Positions 44,643-51,475 of a DNA stretch of 51,475 nt are shown here, piece after piece (the stretch's first letter is position 1; the number at the start of each line of letters is the position of its first letter). The stretch is from the NCBI GenBank assembly GCA_009602725.1, contig WELB01000013.1:956362-1007836 (forward strand). The letters run 5' to 3'. The notes under the pieces are model-generated. The model was given only the letters and a program-made list of their open reading frames with translations, was not told where the DNA came from and did not search any database. Position numbers and translations under genes: made by a program. The stretch is from Spirogloea muscicola (taxonomy: Eukaryota > Streptophyta > Zygnematophyceae > Spirogloeales > Spirogloeaceae).

Positions 44643-47600
44643 TCACAATTGCACAATGGCTTGGGATTGATTTGGTGCTGCAGTGACTCCATTAATATCA
44701 TGGAAGACTACGTAGGTGAAGAACGTTCCATCGCCCCCTAAGGGATCCATGTCCGGGTGGAGGCCACGCACGAAGCTGCTGTTGTAAGTGTCCAGCTTCT
44801 CAGAAATACCGGCTATGACTCCCTTGCCAGACACGACCAGCTTGACCTGCACAATGACACACGCACATGTCCCGCTACCTTTGGATGATGATGACAACGA
44901 AAGCACTAACAACAGTAGAATACACATCATGTCTCAAAGTCTAGAAGGCTCACAGTCATTGGTGACTGAGCCACTCAGGGCCAAGACATCCCTCGGGTGG
45001 TAGAATGAGCCACTTCAATTGAACTTGTGTTCTAAGATCTTAGTGTTTGTACAAAGCTTGCTTTGACTGATCAAGGTGCCTCTAGGGAGTGCGCCATGTC
45101 GACAAATGAAGACATAGTAAGTAAGACTTGCATGCAGACAGCTGAGACAGAAGTGCTGAGGTGTACAGGGAGCTCAACAAACCAAAGTCACTCTCCTATC
45201 CGACTCAATTCGCTAATGCTTTGCTTTGCGCTATGCGGCGTTGCCTCACCTCCACTTTTCCCAGGGCTAAGATAGGCCACAGCTTTGTCAACTGGCTGTC
45301 CTCAGCCGTGGAGAAGCATTTCTCAACAACCTCCTGCAATTGGCGTCAAGGGCCATTGACACAGAAAAGATGAACACTCCTATAGTCAATGACCAGTCTG
45401 CAGGGGCTCAGGGAGATATGTGATTCACAAATCTCAAGCAATGCGTTTCCACAGTAAAGAAACTGTACTGAAATTGCACAGGTCATGCTCAGCTACCACT
45501 CTGGATACCTCAAGTACTCTTGTTGTGTCAAGCTAGCCTGTGAAGCAATGGAAGCAAAGTGCAGTCCTTACAACCCTCAGACACCTGGTTCGCTGCACAC
45601 CTTGCATGGCGTCAGCTCCAGAGCCGCTTGAATTGCATGTCTGAGCCTGCCGCTATCATCGCCCGGATCCACAGCGACAGCCAGCAGCGGGGCCCTGAGA
45701 TGCTTTGCCTGCGCCATGATCGCCCTGAGCGAGACTGGGAGGACCCTTGGGAGGAGGCTGTCCGCTTGTCTCTCCACAATCCTCCCAGAGGAGGTTTCGA
45801 AGCACGTCACCAAGCAGGTACATTTGTCGGGCAGCTGGTCCAGCTGAGAGTAAGGATCTCTGATCTGCAGTTTCAGGTACATGATTGGTCATCCACCAGC
45901 TTATACATGCCACTATACATGGTCCAAGTTGCCTTTACCAACATTGCAAGGGGTTCTCATGCAGAGACTAACACTTTCTAAAAATCCGAGACCAGAATGG
46001 AACCTGGAGCATCAGCAGAGAAGAGACGTCTCCTATCCACTCCAGGGCGTAACCTGCGCCGTGCTCAGAGCGTGACTTTGTGTTTGCGCTCTCGACCAGG
46101 TAAGTGGTACTCTGTATGAACGTAAAACAGTATAAGGGCCCTTCAAAGGTGTGCACAGCAGCCAGCCAGGCAACGAGCTTCAACAGCACATGTATGACTT
46201 GACATTAAGCTCATACTGCAGTGACCAACTGATACCGTAATGATCACCATTCAGAAATACAAGTATCCCGACAGCGAGGGGCATGTGCTGTGCCCACAAG
46301 GTGGAATGTGAAAATTATTGGCGAGAGAGTGCTGCTGGCTTTGATCAACAACCTTGATGATGTTGACCGGAGGCCCTCTGGCCAAGGGCACATTGAAATG
46401 TCCATATGGGCAATGGCGACAGCGATTGCCGCAGCACACACCTCGCTCTTGGAGGGCCCTCTCCGTGAAGACCGCAAAACCTGCTACCCTGACTCGCGAG
46501 AGGACGTTGAGCAGGTAACCATATCAGCATGTTGGCCTTGCTTTGCATGTCGATTCATGCTCGGCGAGCATTACTCACCCAACCACGCACCTGTTTGGGG
46601 ATCGGTGTAAGTAGCACTGCCTGCCAAACAAGCAGCTGTGTGCATGTCCTCCACATCTTTCCCACATTCAGATTGCACCCAAGTCTCTGTCGAGAGAGAC
46701 TTCTCGCTAGTCTGATCAAGAAGTGAAGGATGCCCTTCCTCCTGAGATGCATCAGGTCCTCCGGACCTACTTTTCTCCAGGCTTGGCTGGACCCATTTCT
46801 CCCAAGGAAACTCGGAGGGGATGAGCTCAGGAACATCATTCAACACCGCCACCAGCCTGCAAACATGCAAAGATGATCGTACCAAATTGTGGGCAGCGTG
46901 TCACCAACAACTTGAAGGTAGAGCAGCAATTTCCATGAAACAAAGTCGGATATGTCCGGGTTTGGTACTTACCACTCCAATGCATCGATGATGCGAGGAC
47001 CGGAGCGGTTGAACATGTGATTGCCATCGACGAGGACAACATGGTCATTCTTGACAGCTCGCAGTTTGCGCCACCACGCCCTTAAGGACACGGCCTCCAA
47101 CTCTTTCTGTGGGCAGGCATGCAGCACACAGCCACCATATCAATTGAACCCTGCTCCACACGTCTCCTGGCTCCTGTGTTCGTCGAGCTCGTGTTGAACA
47201 TCAAAATATCATAAGGAAAGTGCAAATGTAGGAGGAGTGAGGATGAGGATGGGAGGCGCCTGCAGCTACCTTGGTTGTTTGAATGTTGAGACCGCAAGGA
47301 CAGACAATGATCCAGTCGGGGTCGACCGCAACCACCTGCTCTGGGGAGACCCGGAAGGACTCGCCTGCGCCCCTCCTGGAGCAGCGACAAGCACGGACCT
47401 CATTGCTTAGATGGCAGTCCAAGTTGCCACTGCAGACACGGGGGGTGCTGATGACAAAGGACTGGACTTATGTCCTCAGTTCCTGCACTGCGCACTGACG
47501 AGATCACGTGCAGTCGATGCTTACCCTGGACCTCGGCAAGGATTCAGGGGGTGCCGGCCGCCCGCCATCTCGATGAGCTGCGGCGTCCAGTGGCCGCCGC

Positions 47601-48973
47601 AGAAGATGGGGTCTGTCCATTCCATGAATACAACTGTGGGTGTAGCGGTAGCGGCCTGCTCGAGGACGCTTGCCTTCACATTGGACCTTGCCATCAGCAC
47701 CCTCTGCTTCAGGCGCTCTGCTGCAGCCAGAGCTTGGTGCGACAGGCCTGCACATGTCGTCCCGGCTACAGTCCTCAACCTTGCTCTTTCTTCTGGTCTA
47801 CCCCAGGCTGGCAGAGGATGCGGGACTGTCGTGCTGTGGCAAGCATCCCATGACAAGATAGTTACTGGACTGGCAGCAGTGGCCCCCAGCCATGGCCCTC
47901 ACAATCACGGGGTTGTTCTCACCTACAGCATCGCCGATTCTCACGACATCCTGAATGATGTCCTCCACGCTCCCCGGATTCAAGCTGACGAGCTTTGGCG
48001 GGACATCCATTTGCCTGACAGAAGACGAGCAGCTGCTCAGAGACAGCAAGCGCCTTGCTTGCAGAGATCACAGACTAACGCACCACTGTCAAACTCCAGC
48101 AGCCATTGCAAGCATCAGCCCACCAGCTGAGTCAAGGTTTTAGTGTTGCAGTTCTGTTACTGGGCTTGGGATGTTTAGGTGCATGATGATCAATGTGAAC
48201 AAATGGCTTGCCTGGCGTGAGAACAAGGACAGCTAGTACCTGGCAATGCGGCTGACAAGGGAGTAGTCAATGGCGCACACGCTGCACAACGACTGTGTGA
48301 GGATGACAGTCGGCCGCAGGTGCTCCAGCAGTGCGGTGTCTATGGCATACAGGCCTTGGCCGCTCTTCAGCGCCTCTGTAATTGTGCGGTCGACCTCTGC
48401 GGAGGCGCAGCCCAAAACCCACGTAGTCAGTGTGTATGTCAGGTCAGTCGACAGGGACCGAGTCGCATGCAGCGACATGCAGCAACTGCCGGGCCCAGCT
48501 CGGGAGCTCACGCGAGATTGAGCAGCTATCATTGACAGTGTTGTGGTAAGGGTTCAGTGTTTGCTTCATGAGGCCAGAACATTAGTCCTGAGACCCCACA
48601 ATACCCCAAATATATAGAGCTAACCAGCCGAGGTGGTGAAGCTCGTGCGTGCGGCAGTGACGGCGGGGCGGTCGGCGATGGAGGCGGGGTAGTCGTCCTC
48701 GTGGCCCCGCCCCACGAGCAGCGCCGCGCCGCCCGCCAGGCACAGCAGCTCCGTCGCCGCCGGCAGCAGCGACACCACCCGGTGCCACTGCTGGCCGCTT
48801 GCGGAGGGTCGCCCGCCATCGGCGCCGGCCTCGGCGGCAGGGCGGCTGCGGCTGCCCGGATGGCCAAGGCTGCGCTGCGGCGGGGCCCCGTGCTGGCCAG
48901 GAGAGCCTCGGCCCGCCGCCGCAGGCACGGCTGCGACGCCCGACGACGCCTGGTCGACGTCCAGGCTGCGCAA
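44643..48973 (-). CDS. BtuF-like / DUF5522-like / DPH6-like fusion protein
   Basis: Exons (minus): about 48973-48625, 48396-48240, 48014-47923, 47747-47532, 47364-47270, 47106-46973, 46856-46579, 46480-46353, 46063-46004, 45864-45601, perhaps 45337-45254, and 44846 to the stop at 44643. Domain 1 is a BtuF/FhuD-type substrate-binding fold: HRVVSLLPAATELLCLAG, GHEDDYPASI, LLEHLRPTVILTQSLCSVCA, PTVVFMEWTDPIFCGGHWTP, VAVDPDWIIVCPCGLNIQ and LVDGNHMFNRSGPRIIDALE. Domain 2: YTDPQTGAWLGFAVFTERAL then GVCCGNRCRHCPYGHFNV. Domain 3 resembles diphthine-ammonia ligase/DUF71: LVTCFETSSGRIVE, IMAQAKHLRAPLLAVAVDPG and LHPDMDPLGGDGTFFTYVV. The nucleotide-binding SGGKDS appears replaced (ALEWIGDVSSLLML). Domain 1 is confident, domain 2 likely, domain 3 moderate. 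Start codon and exons between 45600 and 44850 are uncertain. Confidence 0.82.
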
Positions 48974-49214
48974 GGCACGGTCTGGTGCCAGCGAACGTCC
49001 ACGAAGTGCCTACGAGAGGCACTTGCTCCTGCGGCAGCGGCGGCGGCGGCGGCTGTCTCCTGGAGGCTCTCGCTGTGAGGCTCGTGCTAGAGACTGAAGG
49101 TGTTGCGGATCTGCATGCCCATTTGGTCAAGCCTAATGAAACTTGCAGTGTGTTGAGAAACTAGAAGGCCCAAGTGCGAGTGACTTGGCACAAGTGACGA
49201 TTGACAGGTGACTT
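48974..49214. other. Upstream region of the fusion gene
   Basis: GC-rich next to the gene. An ATG at 49128-49130 opens a frame (MTKWACRSATPSVSS) that is not in phase with the BtuF-like domain without an intron. It could encode a transit peptide if spliced; unproven. Confidence 0.3.
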
Positions 49215-49930
49215 GGCCAAAGCGACCAAGTACAACGACAAGCACCTCTGATGACGGACATTATCCACTGCAGGTTGACCCGCTCAGTAACGACGCGTCA
49301 GCACATAGAGGTTCAGCTCATCGATGCCTGAAAACCGGATGGCAGATTCCAAGCCTTTCTGCCACCAACTACAGCTCGCCCAGCTTTCTGGTGCAAAGCA
49401 TGAGCCTGAGCACGCTGCAAACAAGCCGACACACAACGGGCAAACACGACAGATATGCAGCTTCCAGCCCATCTCGGCCAGGAGCACATCTGCGCGTCGT
49501 GCGTAGCCTAGATTGGCAATTTTCTCTAGGAGGGTGTGGAAACGAGGACCTATGCCGCCAAAGATACCGACTGCAGCTGGCAGGAGCTGATCAAAGTGGG
49601 GGTTGTCATGGCATTGCTGCAGCTTTCTTTGTTCTGCATGGCCCACTGCATGGCCAGCGATGTTGGTCGATGCTGGACAATATATAACTCCGTAAAAACG
49701 ACATCGACCAAGGCCCTAAGGATGACAGCAATGCCCGCCAATGCCCGTCCAATCTCCATTGTCTCTGCAGGCAGCCTATGCAGCATGGCAGCTCGCAAGC
49801 CTTCTCCCTCCACTTGCAACATGCCCGTGCACCACTGCTGCATGACGTTGTAATTGCTGGCGAGGCTCCGACCTGGGAGGCTCCGACGCGGCGGACGATG
49901 TCTCAGGGATCTGAGGCAGCGGCACAAACT
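49215..49930 (-). mobile_element. LINE family B fragment with 3' end
   Basis: The minus strand encodes RALVDVVFTE, a frameshift, GHAEQRKLQQCHDNPHFDQL, GGIGPRFHTLLEKIANLGYA and RRADVLLAEMGWKLHIC, then the family B 3' end with a decayed TTGACCCG stem-loop near 49273-49300. It matches 2500-3100. Confidence 0.7.
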
Positions 49931-50404
49931 TGCTCCACTCCATGAATTGCAGTCCGGAATGTCTTGTCATTCCTCCTGTCTCTGCAATGCAATATGCAGT
50001 TGCAGAGACTACACCAGAACACCATCACACAAACCAGGCTGGTCACCTGCTTAACTATCGCGAGGCCGATGTGCTCTAATTGCTGCTCAAAGCGAAGGCG
50101 AGTAGCTTAGAAAGCTGCGCTTCCAGACTGATGTGCACGCACATGGCCAAGCGACCTGTACTGCTTAAGCAGCTGCACGGCGCGACCAGCGACAGCCGCG
50201 GAGCGTGAGCTAGGACTGCACCAAGCCTCAGCCGGGCAAGTCCCGACTAGGAAGACACCCTGCCTTGCGCTTGTACCCACCTCAGCCCTCTGAAGCTGGC
50301 GGGACTAGCAAGCATTGAGGAGCTTCAGGTCGGCTCGAGAGCAGCAGGTCCATGAATGCACCAGGTGTAAAGCAGATTGCGCCATTGCTCAGCCTTCCTC
50401 ATCG
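49931..50404. other. No gene recognised
   Basis: Short ORFs only. Probably the 3' flank of the minus-strand histone-fold gene. Nothing repeated was recognised. Confidence 0.4.
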
Positions 50405-51475
50405 TCAATCTCGTCCTGCGGTTCTGCTGGCAGGGCCAGCCAAAAGCCCACAGCTGAGGTCAGGCAATGGAGACTTGCGGGCAATGCTCTTGAGCTCAGA
50501 GCACTCCCAAACTTTGCAGGCACAATCACAGCAGCCTCCTAAAAAGCCATCAGAGTGGGCACACGGCAGCAGGATACATGGGGGCGTAAGGCAGCTAACC
50601 CCACCTTGGCCAGGAGTTGCAACAGAAGGCAACTCGTCGAGCTCCACAGGGGACCCTGGCCGGTCGCTCCCATCTTCGTCCTCGTCGTCATAGGTGTCGT
50701 TGGCGAACCCGTCCTCGGCCCTGTCATCTCCATCTCCAGTAGTGTCGGCGTCAGTCCTCCTTTGCACCATCTCAGACTCCTCCTTCACTGGCTCCCTGGC
50801 GCCGTCGACGTCCTCGTCGCCATCCAGGCCCGCGCCCTCCTCCTCCTCCTCCACTTTGCGCTTCCTCCCTAGGGACCGCCGCTTGTACTCCTCCTTCCTG
50901 GAGAGATTCTCCTTCCTAAAGTCTGCCATGCCAGTCCGCACAAGCAAAGCGCCACCGCGGCAAGCTTTCACTCAGCCTCCACAAAATGATAGGCACGGCG
51001 TGGCAGCGGCGCACCGCCTTGCAATGCCAAGAGCGAGACTGCCGCGCCTCCTGCAGCTCGCGGGCAGTCCGCACTTTCCAAGGTCTCGCGCAGCGGAGCC
51101 AGGAACTCGGGGAAGTCCAGCTCCGCGATGGCCTTGAAGACGTCGTCGGCGCTGATCGTCTGCCGCTTGTGCTCCCGGCAGATGTCGTTCGCGCTGCCGC
51201 ACATGCCCACATCGTTCGCAGCGACCACGCAGCTGGGTCAGCTCTCGCCGCTGGAGGCCCTCCCGCGACGACGAGCTGACGGAATGGATCGCAGCTCAGC
51301 TCGCCAACGACGGCCGACGCGGCGTTGACGGCGGGAGGCGGCACTCACGTGGCGGAGAGGTAGTGGATGAAGATCTTGGCGCCCTCGCAGAAGGCCAGCA
51401 GGCCGTCGCGCGTCACCTGCACCTCGCGCCGCCGCCCGTCGTCGGCGGCGCCGCCGCCGCTGGCGCTCGGCGGCC
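50405..51475 (-). CDS. POLE3/Dpb4-type histone-fold protein (5' end outside window)
   Basis: Histone-fold subunit of DNA polymerase epsilon and of CHRAC-type remodelers, NF-YB related. Exons (minus): 51475-51348, 51193-51075 and 50922 to a stop at 50405; phases close. They encode VTRDGLLAFCEGAKIFIHYL then SATANDICREHKRQTISADD, VFKAIAELDFPEFLAPLRET, LENFRKENLSRKEEYKRRSL and GRKRK, then an acidic Asp/Glu tail (VEEEEEGAGLDGDEDVDGA). The ANDICREHKRQTISADDV signature separates it from NF-YB. A Gly/Ala/Asp/Arg-rich insert (SASGGGAADDGRRR) lies where the loop before helix 2 should be short. Helix 1 and the start codon lie past the window end. The last ~60 residues before the stop look non-conserved, so an additional intron there is possible. 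Confidence 0.88.

Noticed and set aside
45559-45981. Plus-strand gene (MSEPAAIIARIHSDS ...)
   Set aside because: It is the antisense of a minus-strand exon (45864-45601) whose boundaries and phase fit the fusion gene.

Overview
The window looks like nuclear DNA of a green alga (Chlorophyta, probably a core chlorophyte). Its genes have many short exons, high GC and strong G/C third-position bias. It also holds plant-type TTTAGGG interstitial telomeric repeats, a nuclear copy of a plant-type mitochondrial nad2 fragment, and proteins closest to plant/algal families. The species is not identifiable from sequence alone; this is inference. Two scaffold gaps (26273-26883, 39858-40524) and two poly-T tracts (33937-33993, 40597-40689) limit interpretation.

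Layout. 2-1931 (+): 5'-incomplete S1/P1 nuclease gene. 1940-5576: fragments of restriction-like-endonuclease (RLE) type non-LTR retrotransposons. 7111-8553 (+): ABHD11-like alpha/beta-hydrolase exons that run into a retrotransposon fragment (to 9113). 9943-12510 (-): conserved orphan-family gene with a (CT)n intron. 12900-33480: a retrotransposon graveyard, dominated by C-terminal RLE tails, 3'-end stem-loop modules and short insertions. Inside it sits a large inverted duplication (arms about 15.33-18.96 kb and 24.79-30.67 kb) containing an AT-rich GATGATATT minisatellite, with a nad2 NUMT in one arm only. 33609-39133 (+): TSR1, the 40S-maturation GTPase-like protein, resolved in about 17 exons. 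40944-43971 (+): cyanobacterial/plastid-type metallophosphoesterase. 44643-48973 (-): a fusion of a BtuF-like substrate-binding domain, a CCGxxCRHCPY (DUF5522-like) motif and a DPH6/DUF71-like ATPase domain with a degraded PP-loop. 49215-49930 (-): second-family retrotransposon fragment. 50405-51475 (-): 5'-incomplete POLE3/Dpb4-type histone-fold gene.

The genes are unrelated single eukaryotic transcription units, not an operon. Exon coordinates were derived by hand from GT-AG/GC-AG signals, reading phase and remembered family motifs; where phases close I give exact boundaries, otherwise I say so.

The most interesting system is the retrotransposon-derived module family. Several subfamilies end in a shared GGGCTGG stem-loop 3' end. 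They repeatedly restart directly behind one another's 3' end. The inverted duplication supplies empty-site/filled-site pairs that define very short insertions (37, about 65 and 118 bp) with 6-8 bp target-site duplications.
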